Assembly (NCBI GenBank): GCA_002070945.1
Contig: MWEG01000018.1
Location: 117,945 to 181,944 of the forward strand
Length of the DNA stretch: 64,000 nucleotides
Direction: 5' to 3'
Source: Lentisphaerae bacterium ADurb.Bin082
Lineage (GTDB): Bacteria > Verrucomicrobiota > Lentisphaeria > Oligosphaerales > Oligosphaeraceae
Made by a program: the position numbers and the translations under genes. The notes under the pieces are model-generated. The model saw only the letters and a program-made list of their open reading frames with translations, had not been told where the DNA came from and did not search any database. Below, piece by piece: positions 1 through 9,545 of the stretch (position 1 is its first letter; each line of letters opens with the position of its first letter).

Positions 1-699
1 CTGAAGCATTTTTTAGTCAATGGCGCGGTTGGCATCGCGGTGTCCATCAGTTTATTTCATGCGGCTATTGAGATGTTCACCAATGCGTCCTCCTCGGCGG
101 TGGTATTCAGCGCCAATGGCGTTTTCACTGCGGTTCTGGCTCGTTTTATGAACAACGAAGCTTGGAGCTGGCGCAAATGGTGCGCCGTCGTCTTCGGCAT
201 TTTGGGCGTATCTCTGTTCATCCGGGAATCCGGTGCGCCGACGCGGGGGGCCATCTATGCTCTCCTGGTCATGTCCCTGGCAGCGCTCTGCTTCAGCTTC
301 AGCGTCTGCTATGCCCGGCGCTATGGCGCCAAATATGGCCCGATGCTGTTCATGGGTGCCTCCTCGCTCATCGGCGGCCTGCTTACCCTGCCCCTGGCCT
401 GGTGGCGAAGAGCCGAAGACACCTGCGCCGAAATCAGCGCAGTGATTCCGGAGATGTTCTACATGGTCTTCATCTGCACCACCCTCGCGTATTATCTGTT
501 CTATATTGGCATCGCCAGAACCACTGCCTTCGGAGCGTCCATGTCCTTTTTCCTGAAACCTGTCCTCGCCTGCATCTTTGCCTGGATTCTCCTCGGTGAA
601 CAAATGAACGTATGGACGATGAGCGGCACCGCTATGATTATGGTGGGCATGTCCTTTATCATGAACTTCAAAGCCCTGAAAGAAGCCTGGCGTTCCTGA
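1..699 (+). CDS. DMT-superfamily (EamA) permease, 5'-truncated by window edge
   Basis: The reading frame is open from base 1, so the protein starts upstream of the window; a GTG at 40 lies inside it. At least six hydrophobic segments are visible, and two strong ones near the C-terminus end in the typical EamA closing helix (GTAMIMVGMSFIMNF). The phrase LKPVLACIFAWILLGEQMN is the characteristic second-repeat signature (pro-rich helix, then LGE) of drug/metabolite transporters. It should act in the inner membrane as an efflux or uptake permease; the substrate cannot be read from sequence. The gene ends about 60 bp before the promoter of the kinase gene, so it is probably a separate unit. Confidence 0.82.
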   Translation: MKHFLVNGAVGIAVSISLFHAAIEMFTNASSSAVVFSANGVFTAVLARFMNNEAWSWRKWCAVVFGILGVSLFIRESGAPTRGAIYALLVMSLAALCFSFSVCYARRYGAKYGPMLFMGASSLIGGLLTLPLAWWRRAEDTCAEISAVIPEMFYMVFICTTLAYYLFYIGIARTTAFGASMSFFLKPVLACIFAWILLGEQMNVWTMSGTAMIMVGMSFIMNFKALKEAWRS

Positions 700-756
700 A
701 GAAAACGCCTAACACACAGCGAGCACCGCCGCCGGGATATTTTTCCAGCGCTGACA

Positions 757-785
757 TTGAATTATCGTTGGCATTTTGCTAAAAT
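757..785 (+). promoter_or_regulatory. sigma-70-type promoter upstream of the kinase gene
   Basis: TTGAAT (757-762) and TAAAAT (780-785) are separated by 17 bp, close to the -35/-10 consensus. An AT-rich direct/inverted TTAATTAATTAA follows. It would give a leader of about 55 nt to the ATG at 847. Prediction from sequence only. Confidence 0.5.
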
Positions 786-846
786 TAATTAATTAACGCA
801 AAATCTTCGATGCGACAGGAAGCGGTTTTCCGTCTGATTCAGGCAG

Positions 847-2574
847 ATGTTCTATGGGAAGCCGTTGCTACGTCGTCTGGTCTCCAACCCTGGATGCAGT
901 TTGGAAACGACTCATGTCATCTTCAACCGAGAGGGCAAGTCTGCCGTCGATGATGCGACGGTTGAGATGTCTGCTTTCGGCGCCAGCACAGCCATTCCAG
1001 GCAAGCCGCTGAAAGCTGATCACAATATTCCCCCTCCGCCTGGTTGTGAATTGATTTCCCTGCTTGGTTCAGGTGGCATGGGCACGGTCTTCTTAGCTCG
1101 GCAATGCCATTTGAACCGTCTGGTGGCGGTTAAGATGCTCCATAAGGAGTTTGCCGCCAATCCTGTTTTCATCAACCGGCTCAGGAGTGAGGCGATCACG
1201 CTGGCGGCGATGAATCATCCGAACGTGGTGGGCTGCCATGACATCGTCACCACCACCGAAGGTGTCTACTTGATCATGGAGTACATCCCTGGTCAGCTCA
1301 GCGTCAAGAGCCTGTTGCTGCGCTTTGGGCCGCTGCCAGAGCCGCTGGTCGTGCGCATCCTCCTGGACGTCGTCAAGGGCCTGGCCTACGTCTTCGAGAA
1401 AGGCTATACGCATTTTGACCTGAAGCCGGACAACCTCCTCATCTATCACGATTCCGCCGAGCCGCTGCGCGAAGCCTCAGAACTCTTTTTAGACAAGAAT
1501 ACCCGGGTGACCATTTGCGATTTCGGCATTTCCAAGCAGAACGGCGCGTCGCAGAATCCGTCAGCATCAGAGCCGCCGCCGCCAGGAAGCGTCCTTGGCA
1601 GCCCGGCGTACATTGCGCCAGAGCAGGTGTTCTTTCCCGAGGACGTCGATTTCCGGGCTGACATCTATGCCTTGGCAGGTACGGCCTTCTATATGCTGAC
1701 CAATTCGGTGCCGTTTACGATCACGGAGCGCGACCTCCTGTTGACGCACAAATTGAACCATGACATCCCGGACCCGTCCTCAATGGGGGCGAAAATCAGT
1801 CCGGAGTTCGCCGCCATTCTCCGCCGCATGGGCAGCGCTGATCCAGGGAAGCGCTATGGCAACTACCATGATCTACTGGTGGAATTGGAACTTCTGCACG
1901 ACAAGTACAACCAACAGCTGTACACCGCCTGGAAAGCAGTCCGCCGCCTTGATTTCATCAAGGGCGGAACCGCTGCGCTGCTGTTGCTGGCACTGCTGTT
2001 AGGCATCTTTTGGGGCGTGAAGCACGTCCATGCGAAGTACTATCAGGCTGTCCGCGTCTCTCTGGCGACATCCATGGGCTTCTGGCAGGGCGACGGTGAC
2101 TGGACAGCCGGAAAAGACCCGCAAGAACACACCTGGACCGTGACTGGAAAAAAGGCGCGCGGCTGGTTGAACCTGATTCAGACTATCCACCCCGGACAAA
2201 ACCTCCAATTCAAAATCAGGCATCCGACGCCGGGAAGCGTCATCTGCCAAATCAAGTACGGTATCGACCAATATGGCATGTTTGTCTGGCGACGGGACGC
2301 AGACCTGAAATGCTCATATTCACTTTACGCAGACCGAAAAGTTACCGCTATCGGCGAAATGAACGACAAAAAACCGATCGAGTGGCTGGAATGCACTTTC
2401 AAATTGTCGCGCCGGAAAATCATCCTATACGTCGATGGCGAATTAGCCGCAGTGACGCATCTTGACAAGCCGATGGCAGCGTGCCATTTCGCCATCAGGG
2501 GCATTAACGCCAACATGGTGCAGATCAAAGAAGTGTATATCTCAGACTTGCAGTCTACGGCGTTTAATGAGTAA
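847..2574 (+). CDS. membrane-anchored Ser/Thr protein kinase with C-terminal extracytoplasmic domain
   Basis: The kinase domain covers about residues 66-350: Gly-rich loop GSGGMGTVF (75-82), ATP-binding Lys in VAVKML (K96), catalytic loop HFDLKPDN (189-196), DFG at 225-227 and SPAYIAPEQ in the activation segment. The HRD arginine is replaced by Phe, so this is a non-RD kinase. A single transmembrane helix (about 373-392) is followed by a roughly 180-residue domain whose composition (W-rich strands, an FKLSRRKIILYVDGE stretch) suggests a concanavalin/LamG-like fold outside the membrane. It may sense an extracellular ligand and phosphorylate cytoplasmic partners. The start is uncertain: there is no good Shine-Dalgarno at 847, and ATG 967 (MSAFG) would still keep the whole kinase. 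Confidence 0.85.
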   Translation: MFYGKPLLRRLVSNPGCSLETTHVIFNREGKSAVDDATVEMSAFGASTAIPGKPLKADHNIPPPPGCELISLLGSGGMGTVFLARQCHLNRLVAVKMLHKEFAANPVFINRLRSEAITLAAMNHPNVVGCHDIVTTTEGVYLIMEYIPGQLSVKSLLLRFGPLPEPLVVRILLDVVKGLAYVFEKGYTHFDLKPDNLLIYHDSAEPLREASELFLDKNTRVTICDFGISKQNGASQNPSASEPPPPGSVLGSPAYIAPEQVFFPEDVDFRADIYALAGTAFYMLTNSVPFTITERDLLLTHKLNHDIPDPSSMGAKISPEFAAILRRMGSADPGKRYGNYHDLLVELELLHDKYNQQLYTAWKAVRRLDFIKGGTAALLLLALLLGIFWGVKHVHAKYYQAVRVSLATSMGFWQGDGDWTAGKDPQEHTWTVTGKKARGWLNLIQTIHPGQNLQFKIRHPTPGSVICQIKYGIDQYGMFVWRRDADLKCSYSLYADRKVTAIGEMNDKKPIEWLECTFKLSRRKIILYVDGELAAVTHLDKPMAACHFAIRGINANMVQIKEVYISDLQSTAFNE

Positions 2575-2602
2575 GAGGATGGTGGACGGTGGTGCTTGTG
2601 TA

Positions 2603-2619
2603 GTGCCTTTACAAGGCAC
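2603..2619. repeat. small perfect inverted repeat in a gene-free stretch (2575-2900)
   Basis: GTGCCTT-tac-AAGGCAC is a perfect 7-bp stem with a 3-nt loop. It sits in about 100 bp (2590-2690) of GC-rich sequence including CTATCCCAGGCC, which looks like intergenic REP-type repeat rather than gene. No T-run follows, so a simple terminator is not supported. The rest of 2575-2900 is AT-rich leader sequence for the next gene. Confidence 0.4.
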
Positions 2620-2737
2620 CACTTTCGGTGTGCGTCTATCCCAGGCCAAAGCCTTAGGGTTAAGCTTGGTTAAGCACCGAGGGCGCAAACCGATCAATTA
2701 TGGCCGATTACTCTCAATAGAAAAAAGTTAAAATCAA

Positions 2738-2765
2738 TTGACTTACTGAAATTCGGCATTAGCTT
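2738..2765 (+). promoter_or_regulatory. possible promoter for the prepilin-like gene
   Basis: TTGACT (2738-2743) is followed after 16 bp by TAGCTT (2760-2765), a weak -10. The surrounding 150 bp is AT-rich. Low confidence because the -10 match is poor. Confidence 0.25.
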
Positions 2766-2900
2766 ACTTCCTAAATCGATTTATCTGCTATTTTACTGCT
2801 GGCTATAGGTTTCATTTTTTTGTTATCTGCTGGTTGGTCATTTTTCCTGTCATTGAGCCCTGTGCATATACCTTAATCACCGTTTCGTCAGGAGGTTAAC

Positions 2901-3590
2901 ATGAAACAGAAATTGTGCTTCACCCTCATTGAGTTGTTGGTGGTCATCGCCATTATCGCGATTCTGGCAGCGATGCTGTTGCCGGCGTTAGCGAAGGCGC
3001 GTGACAAGGCTCGCACCGCTCAATGTCAATCGCAATTGCGCCAAGTAGGCCTTTTTCAGGGAATGTACAATTCAGACTATATGGGCATGTATTATCCTCC
3101 GGTAAAAATTACCAGCAATTACAATTCGAATTTATGGGCGAAGATTTTGGCGGCGGAGAATTTTCCAGGGGTTCCCTATAAAAGTTATTACAAGTATTTT
3201 GCCTGTCCTTCTAAAGACCCCGCCTGGGTTGGCACCGAGGATCCCTGGGGCGTGACCTACGGGATGAATGCATATATTTCTGCTCCGGCAGAAGGTTCGG
3301 TTGCTTTTTGGGGCTACACGCACGCCAGTCCGCTCTTATGGAAACATCCGGGCAGCTCCATCTTATGCATCGACAACCGTTTTCCAGATGTGCATTATAA
3401 AGGTTTTTTGGTTCCCGGCGATTATAGGACTTACAGTTGGGGGCACAATAGCAAAACCGGGGTTAATATTCTTTTTCATGACTTGCATGTCGAGTTTGTT
3501 TCTACCCAGGGTCTGACCGGCACTGACGCCCCAAAAGTTATGACTAAATACTATTTATGGCATAGCTTGAATGTAAATTCCGGGCCTTGA
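2901..3590 (+). CDS. prepilin-type N-terminal cleavage/methylation protein (type II pseudopilin-like)
   Basis: A strong Shine-Dalgarno (AGGAGG, 2891-2896) precedes the ATG. Residues 1-30 are the canonical type IV/II prepilin leader: a short basic head, then [19 protein letters not shown] with Glu at the +5-type position, and [12 protein letters not shown] after the helix. The C-terminal part has [12 protein letters not shown], a variant of the H-x9-DG segment seen in the very expanded pseudopilin-like families of Lentisphaerota and Planctomycetota (HDGHVEF is usual; here the DG is DL). It is probably cleaved by a prepilin peptidase and displayed or secreted through a type II/IV-like machine. 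It sits directly before two secreted carbohydrate-active genes, a common arrangement in this group. Confidence 0.88.
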   Translation: MKQKLCFTLIELLVVIAIIAILAAMLLPALAKARDKARTAQCQSQLRQVGLFQGMYNSDYMGMYYPPVKITSNYNSNLWAKILAAENFPGVPYKSYYKYFACPSKDPAWVGTEDPWGVTYGMNAYISAPAEGSVAFWGYTHASPLLWKHPGSSILCIDNRFPDVHYKGFLVPGDYRTYSWGHNSKTGVNILFHDLHVEFVSTQGLTGTDAPKVMTKYYLWHSLNVNSGP

Positions 3591-3666
3591 ATGAGCCTGA
3601 GCCGCCAGCAAAAAATGATGAAATGCTAACTTTAATTTTTACATAAGCCATGAGCAGGGAATTTTC

Positions 3667-6600
3667 ATGTTCGGAAAAATTAGGGAACCTGGTCTCTTAT
3701 TAAGTTTTTGCCTTGTTTTAGTCAGTGGGAGCAGTATTGCCATGCCAGTTCGGTTGAAATGTGGCGTTACGGAAAGGAACCAGCGGTGGCAGTCGGCGCC
3801 TGCTGCCTGGGCCAGCGATGGGCAGGTTCTCAAGGCTGCCCCCGGTCATTATTCTGAAGAAAGCGCACCGGCGGAAGTCCATTTGACCAAGGCCGGGAAG
3901 TATTATGCTGCGGTGCGCTATTGGGAAGAAAAAGACAAACGCAGCAATTTTGCCGTATTAGTGCGCAACAGCGCCTTGGAAACGGTACATTTTGAAAAGG
4001 TTGACTGGAATAAATATTTGCCGGCTGCGCGTTCATACGAGGCGGCAGAATATCCACAAACGAGCGGTCCTGCCTGGCACAGCTTCAGCTTTATTGCGGA
4101 ATTTCCCGGCGATTACTGCATCAGCCTGCTGCCACTGATATATAAGGGGGCGGCGTCCTGGCGTCAGATTGACTGTATGTTGCTTTCTGCTGAACCCATG
4201 GATGATTTAGCGAAGTTTGATCTCAGCAGCCTGAACAGCCTTCCGCCTGCGGAAAAGGTCCGCAAAGGTTTTGCTTTGCCTGGGCCGTCTCCGTTCATTG
4301 GCAATGTCACACCGGCCTTTCCACTGGGCATTATCAATTGCGGCAGCACTTTCTCTGATCCGGCCAGCCAGATTTACCTGGGGTTCTCCCATGACCATGC
4401 CGCCAACTATTATCTGAAAGGAACGGTGGGAGAAACAAGCGGCATCAAGGCTATGCTCTCGCCTTTCAGTGACTATCAACCGGACTTGCAGAAAAAATAC
4501 CCTAAGCCGCAGGGACGCTTCGTCAATGCGAATGGCGAAGTGGGCAATTCCTTCAGCCTGCATTTTTCCGAATTCTGGGATGAAGTCAACCTTCGCGCCT
4601 TAGCAAAAGTCCGCCAGCATTTGGAAGAAGGCAATATCGACCAGGTCTGCATCTCTGGCGAATGGGGTGGATTCTACGACTATTCCGAACTCGCCATCGC
4701 TAAATTCCGTCTTTTCCTGGAGGAGCGCTATCAGGACTGCGCCCGCTTGAACGCAACTTGGAATACGAGTTATAGTTCCTGGCAGGAAGTGCAGCCCCCG
4801 AAAACCGTCGAGGAAAATCCGGCGGCATATTACGACTTCCAGGAATTCTCAGGGAAAACCTTTGCCAAGCTATTGGCCGCACGGGCCGCACGGGTGAGGC
4901 AAGAGGCACCCAATGTCAAAGTCACCAGCCAACTGTCTAATCTCAATATCTTTGGAGCTGACTTCAAGAAAAGGCTGCCAATGGATTATGAAGAAATTTT
5001 CAACATTGTCTTCAGGCCCGGTGATTTATTTGGGTGGGATGGCTATTGCGCCGATGATTACATGGGCGCTGAAGTCGATTTTTTAGACAGCATGTCGCAC
5101 GGCATTCCGATCGTGAATCAGGAGACCAATGTCCATACGGAAGACCCCTTTATCATGAGCCGTACGTTTTGGACGATGGTCGGCAAAGGCGTGAAGGGAA
5201 TCTATCTTTTCATGTTCCAGGAAGGCGTGTTTCATGATTCATATCCAAAATGGGCTTTGCTCAACGGCGACTTCAGCCATAAAGACAAATTAGGCAGCGC
5301 CGCCGACATTGCGCATGAAGTTCATCGCCTAGAGCCGTTTTTCACTGCTGCCCAGAGAGCGTATGCGGTCAAACCGGTCTATGTATATTACAGTCGTCTG
5401 GACAGCTTTTATCACGGCCCCTTGCTCTCTTCTTGGAGCGAAGGCGCCAATTCACCCTACCGGGTTTATGAGCTGTTGCGTGGGGCTGGATACGCCGTGC
5501 GCTACATCACTGCCGAACAAATATGCGCCGGCGGCTTGGAAGGAGCAGGCGCTCTGGTTTTATCGCAAAGCGAACGCATTCCTGCTGAAGCCAGCCGTAA
5601 AATCTCTGAATGGATTCAAAGCGGGGGGATCGCCATTGCCGACATGCTGCCCGGCATCAAAGACCGTGCCGACCGTACCGACCTGAGCTTGATGCGCCTG
5701 TTCGGAGTGGAGCCGGCGGCTAAAGAAGCTCCCGCTAAATCCGTGTTGGCTTTGCAGGAATCCAGCCAGGGCTATGGGGAAGTTACCATCAATGCCATTG
5801 AAAACAAGGATATTCCTTCCAGTGTTTTTGAAATCTGGCAGCAATTCGATTCACAACATCCCATGCTTAGGGGGATAGCGCCATACACTTTCAGCGGCTT
5901 TGGTCGGCAGAAAGTGAATCTCATGGCCGGGGAGACCGTCGGCATGAGCTTTGGGGGCGTCCCGGCTCTGGTGGTCAATGAGCCAGGACAAGGCAAAACG
6001 CTCTATTTGGCAGGCATGCTTGGCTCTGTCTATGGCGGCTCTTGCAGCCGATATGAATTTGACGATGCGCATGCGGGTTCTTCGCCACATCGCCTGATTG
6101 CAAGTTTTTTGTCCTGGGCCGGTTTGTCGCCGCAGGCAAAAGTGCATCTGGAAGAAAAGAGGGCACGAAAAATCCGGGTGGAAAATCCGTTGGTCGATTC
6201 CAGGGGCAATATCATGTTTGCTTTGACCAGCTTCAATGACGGGGCAGTCGAACCCTTCACCGTTGACACTGCCTGGCCGCAGAATCTTCCAAAGCCAAAG
6301 CGCTTCTTTGCGGTAGTCGACCATTCCCGCCGGCTCCACCCAATAGACGTTCTGTTTACTGAAAACAATCACATTCGCTTTGTCGTTCCGGGCTTCAGAA
6401 CTTATGCCGCCCTGTTCGGCTTTCAGGACTTTGGTGCCCTGCTGAGTATGTATGCCGATTGCGAAGAGAGCGGAAAGCTTGCTCAGATCAGCAGCAATGA
6501 CAACATTCGTTTTACGGTTGAAGTGCATAACCTCTCTGGGAAGACTTTGGAAAAAGGCGAGCTTCGTTTGACGTTGCCAGAGGGATGGAAGGGTGACCGG

Positions 6601-6804
6601 GAGGCCATTCCGGTAGGCAAATTGCGCCCTTGGCAGAGCAGTCGCAAGTATTCAGTAAGCATGACTGCCCCAGAATATTGCGCCTTGCGCCGGGCTCGCC
6701 CTGCCAGTATGACTTTTCACAATTCTCAGGTGCAGTCCACACCCTGCACCACTATGCTTTGGTTTGAAAAGGCCAACTCTGAAAATGCCGCATCCGTCAA
6801 GTGA
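3667..6804 (+). CDS. secreted GH42-like beta-galactosidase family protein
   Basis: 1045 residues with a signal peptide (about 1-25, ending SSIA-MP). After a roughly 170-residue N-terminal beta domain comes a TIM-barrel glycosidase of the GH42/clan GH-A type. SGEWGGFYDY (Glu332) and VNQETNV (Glu486) are the likely acid/base and nucleophile, separated by a distance typical of the family. About residues 560-790 match a beta-galactosidase trimerisation/Rossmann-like domain (KPVYVYYSRLDSF, GALVLSQSERIP, GGIAIADMLPG), followed by C-terminal beta-sandwich. It would hydrolyse beta-linked galactosides outside the cytoplasm. It overlaps no gene once the next start is set at 6872. The exact CAZy family and substrate are uncertain. 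Confidence 0.75.
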   Translation: MFGKIREPGLLLSFCLVLVSGSSIAMPVRLKCGVTERNQRWQSAPAAWASDGQVLKAAPGHYSEESAPAEVHLTKAGKYYAAVRYWEEKDKRSNFAVLVRNSALETVHFEKVDWNKYLPAARSYEAAEYPQTSGPAWHSFSFIAEFPGDYCISLLPLIYKGAASWRQIDCMLLSAEPMDDLAKFDLSSLNSLPPAEKVRKGFALPGPSPFIGNVTPAFPLGIINCGSTFSDPASQIYLGFSHDHAANYYLKGTVGETSGIKAMLSPFSDYQPDLQKKYPKPQGRFVNANGEVGNSFSLHFSEFWDEVNLRALAKVRQHLEEGNIDQVCISGEWGGFYDYSELAIAKFRLFLEERYQDCARLNATWNTSYSSWQEVQPPKTVEENPAAYYDFQEFSGKTFAKLLAARAARVRQEAPNVKVTSQLSNLNIFGADFKKRLPMDYEEIFNIVFRPGDLFGWDGYCADDYMGAEVDFLDSMSHGIPIVNQETNVHTEDPFIMSRTFWTMVGKGVKGIYLFMFQEGVFHDSYPKWALLNGDFSHKDKLGSAADIAHEVHRLEPFFTAAQRAYAVKPVYVYYSRLDSFYHGPLLSSWSEGANSPYRVYELLRGAGYAVRYITAEQICAGGLEGAGALVLSQSERIPAEASRKISEWIQSGGIAIADMLPGIKDRADRTDLSLMRLFGVEPAAKEAPAKSVLALQESSQGYGEVTINAIENKDIPSSVFEIWQQFDSQHPMLRGIAPYTFSGFGRQKVNLMAGETVGMSFGGVPALVVNEPGQGKTLYLAGMLGSVYGGSCSRYEFDDAHAGSSPHRLIASFLSWAGLSPQAKVHLEEKRARKIRVENPLVDSRGNIMFALTSFNDGAVEPFTVDTAWPQNLPKPKRFFAVVDHSRRLHPIDVLFTENNHIRFVVPGFRTYAALFGFQDFGALLSMYADCEESGKLAQISSNDNIRFTVEVHNLSGKTLEKGELRLTLPEGWKGDREAIPVGKLRPWQSSRKYSVSMTAPEYCALRRARPASMTFHNSQVQSTPCTTMLWFEKANSENAASVK

Positions 6805-6871
6805 AATCGCCAACACATTACGCCGGAATTTTTTAACCAGGAAACCTCTTTGCCTTCAAGGAACTACCTTT

Positions 6872-9505
6872 ATGTTTAGATGCGTACTGCTTGCTTTGCT
6901 TTGCCTTGGTCTGCCTTCCCTCCGGGCCATGAATGATGAACCCGATGAACTGAGCTGGGAGAATTTTTCTCTCAATCCAAGTGCCTTTGCCCATTTCCAA
7001 AAATACTGGGCAAAGCGCCCCCTGCCAGGCGCGTCAATGGAAAACTGCCCAACGACTTTTCCGGCCATTAGCCTTTCCCCTCAAGATTTCAAAGAAAATC
7101 TTGGCAATTGGCAGATTCATCAGCAGGAGAAGATGGACTTTTTGCAAGCTCGCTATGGGCATGGCTATGCAGCAACGCGAGCTAAGCTACGCGTCAATGA
7201 ACCCGGAACCTACCGTGTATGGGTAAAATATTATAAGCTCAAAGATTATTTTGCTTCGTTTGCCCTTAGCATCCTGCCGCCTGAATTGCTCAGTTATCAG
7301 GATCAGGTTGTCACCTCAACCCAGGGGCAATATTATTCCTATAATTTTGATTGGAAAGAAAACGCCCCGAAACGGCCAGAACCCTTGCCAGTCAATTCCG
7401 GGGAACGCAGTGAATTTATCTGGGAAAGCGGCGACTTGGTCGATTTATCCCCCGGTGAATATACCATTGAGCTGTCAACTTTGATTCATGGCGGCCCGTT
7501 CACTTTCCGGAAAATCGCTAAAGTCGTGTTATGCGCTGACCCGTTGCTGGAAAATCCGGAAAGCATCAGCGAGAATGGGGAATATCCAGCTTGCGACCCT
7601 ACCAAGCAGGCTTGGAATGCCTGGAACCAACGCCCAGGCAGCTTCCCCTGGGAAGCCCTAAGCGAGGCGCAGCAAAACTATTACTTGGAATGGCGCAGAC
7701 AATTTCTGCAAAAGCTGTGCGAGAATCCGGAGGGAATGGCTGAACAACGCCTGGCAGCTAAAGTCTACTTTGACGAGCAGGTTAATTTGATTGGCACTCC
7801 CCAAGAGGTCGCTGATGAAAAAAAAGTCATGACCAGCCTGCTTGAGGCGCCGCACCATGCTTTTGCAGAATTTATCGAGGCCGAGGATATGCAGATTGCC
7901 CAAGGCTGGAAAATTCAAGATAAGAGCGATGCTTCCGGAAAAATATTAGAGGCAGGATATGAAGACGGGTTAGCCGAAGCAACCAGCAATCTGGAACTGC
8001 CGAAAGCCGGCACCTATTATGTCTGGGTCAGATATCATCTTTTCCACAAATACTTCAATATTTTCGACCTCAGCTTTTCTGACAGCGAAGGCAATATCGT
8101 AGCCAAACTGGATTACGGACAACCGGAAGACCGTTTGTCCAGGCGAAGCAACCATTTTACCTGGGAATGTCTTTCGGCAGAGTTGCCGGCAGGGAAATTG
8201 CGGCTGCTTCTGCATAAAAATGTCGGCAAAGCGCCATATACATTTCGCCGGGTGGACAAAATCTTTATTACTGACGCATCGGCTCAGCATCCAGACACCT
8301 TTTGGGCACCTCTTTCCGACAAGCCGCTCACGCTCTGGCAGAGTTGCGACCCCTGGGATGGTTTTGTGAGAAGCAGTGTTCCGCAAGCCGCTGACATTAT
8401 TGAGCCTTCTTCAGTTTCGCTGGTCATTCCTGAGGGGGATGCGGCCAGCCTGCTGTTCCACCTGCGCAATGACAGCAAGGAAACCATTTCATTGACTCCA
8501 CGGGTTTCCGGAACCGACTCTGTGCAAATCCGCTTAGTCGCCTATTTGAACACTGCATTGTACAAATGGACCCCGGCAGTTCTGCTGGAACGCCAGCGGA
8601 TTTTCTTGCCGCCCCATCAAAACACCTCGTTGTGGATAACCATTTCCACGCGGGACACGCTTGCCCAGGGCAACCATTCCGCCAGGATTGAGCTTGGCGA
8701 GCGCAGCGTCGATTTCAAGATACAGGTAGTTCCAGCCACCCACAAGCGTCCAGTTCCTTTAGTGGGCGGCTGGTGCAAGCCCCTGCAACGCAGCTCCTGC
8801 TGGGAATTATTCAAAAATATCGGAGTGAATCTGGTTTTCAGGACGGTTGTCCCGCCAGAGGAAATGCAGCAGTATGGCATCAAGCATTTTGCTCTCTTTG
8901 TGCCGCAACAGGAAGAAGATATGGCTAAGCAGGCCGCCTTGCTGAAAAGCTTGGGTCTGCAAACCAAAGACTGGAGCTATATCATGCTGGATGAACCTAC
9001 TAAAAGCACTGTCGATAAATGGCTAAGCCTGGCGCAAATGCTGCGCAAAGTTGCCCCGGAAGTGCAAATCTGGTGCAATCCCGGAGAAATTCAAACCGGC
9101 ACGGCAGACGTGGTGCGCCAAATGCGCGAATATATCGACGTCTTCTGCCCGTACATCAACCATTTTTATGCTGGGGTTTCCAAAGACCAGGAATATCGCG
9201 AAAAGGAATTGCCGGAAATTGGCAAAGTCAAGTTGCTTTATACGACTCCCTGCTTTGGCGAGAAGGCACCTAATTCCCCCAAGGAAATCTTGTTCGTGGG
9301 GCAAAGTGCTGCCGAATATTCCCGGGATGGCTGGTCGCTTTTCTCGTTGTTCTGCAGCTATACCTACAGCAATTCAATTTGGGATGAAATGCATCCCTAC
9401 AACGATTGCCAGGCTATCAGCTATTACCCAGGAGCATACGGCCGGACTCTAAGCACCAGGAACATGGAGGCAGTACGGGAGGCCATCCAAAGATACCGGC
9501 AATAA
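6872..9505 (+). CDS. secreted protein with two carbohydrate-binding-like repeats and a C-terminal glycosidase-like barrel (DUF4091/GH123-like)
   Basis: I chose ATG 6872, which has AAGGA 10 bp upstream and gives a clean signal peptide (FRCVLLALLCLGLPSLRA); an earlier in-frame ATG at 6764 overlaps the previous gene. Two internal repeats are visible: EPGTYRVWVKYYKLKDYF (near residue 110) and KAGTYYVWVRYHLFHKYF (near 378), each followed by FTFRK/YTFRR-type strands. These look like duplicated beta-sandwich carbohydrate-binding modules. The C-terminal 300 residues contain YIMLDEP, QIWCNPGEIQ and GAYGRTLSTRNMEAVREAI, similar to the ending of DUF4091/GH123-like proteins, with Asp-Glu (LDEP) a plausible catalytic pair. 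It probably works on the same extracellular polysaccharide as the upstream enzyme. Exact activity unknown. Confidence 0.65.
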   Translation: MFRCVLLALLCLGLPSLRAMNDEPDELSWENFSLNPSAFAHFQKYWAKRPLPGASMENCPTTFPAISLSPQDFKENLGNWQIHQQEKMDFLQARYGHGYAATRAKLRVNEPGTYRVWVKYYKLKDYFASFALSILPPELLSYQDQVVTSTQGQYYSYNFDWKENAPKRPEPLPVNSGERSEFIWESGDLVDLSPGEYTIELSTLIHGGPFTFRKIAKVVLCADPLLENPESISENGEYPACDPTKQAWNAWNQRPGSFPWEALSEAQQNYYLEWRRQFLQKLCENPEGMAEQRLAAKVYFDEQVNLIGTPQEVADEKKVMTSLLEAPHHAFAEFIEAEDMQIAQGWKIQDKSDASGKILEAGYEDGLAEATSNLELPKAGTYYVWVRYHLFHKYFNIFDLSFSDSEGNIVAKLDYGQPEDRLSRRSNHFTWECLSAELPAGKLRLLLHKNVGKAPYTFRRVDKIFITDASAQHPDTFWAPLSDKPLTLWQSCDPWDGFVRSSVPQAADIIEPSSVSLVIPEGDAASLLFHLRNDSKETISLTPRVSGTDSVQIRLVAYLNTALYKWTPAVLLERQRIFLPPHQNTSLWITISTRDTLAQGNHSARIELGERSVDFKIQVVPATHKRPVPLVGGWCKPLQRSSCWELFKNIGVNLVFRTVVPPEEMQQYGIKHFALFVPQQEEDMAKQAALLKSLGLQTKDWSYIMLDEPTKSTVDKWLSLAQMLRKVAPEVQIWCNPGEIQTGTADVVRQMREYIDVFCPYINHFYAGVSKDQEYREKELPEIGKVKLLYTTPCFGEKAPNSPKEILFVGQSAAEYSRDGWSLFSLFCSYTYSNSIWDEMHPYNDCQAISYYPGAYGRTLSTRNMEAVREAIQRYRQ

Positions 9506-9545
9506 GAAGTTGGCGGATAGTAGTACCCTATCCTAACTCCCGCCC

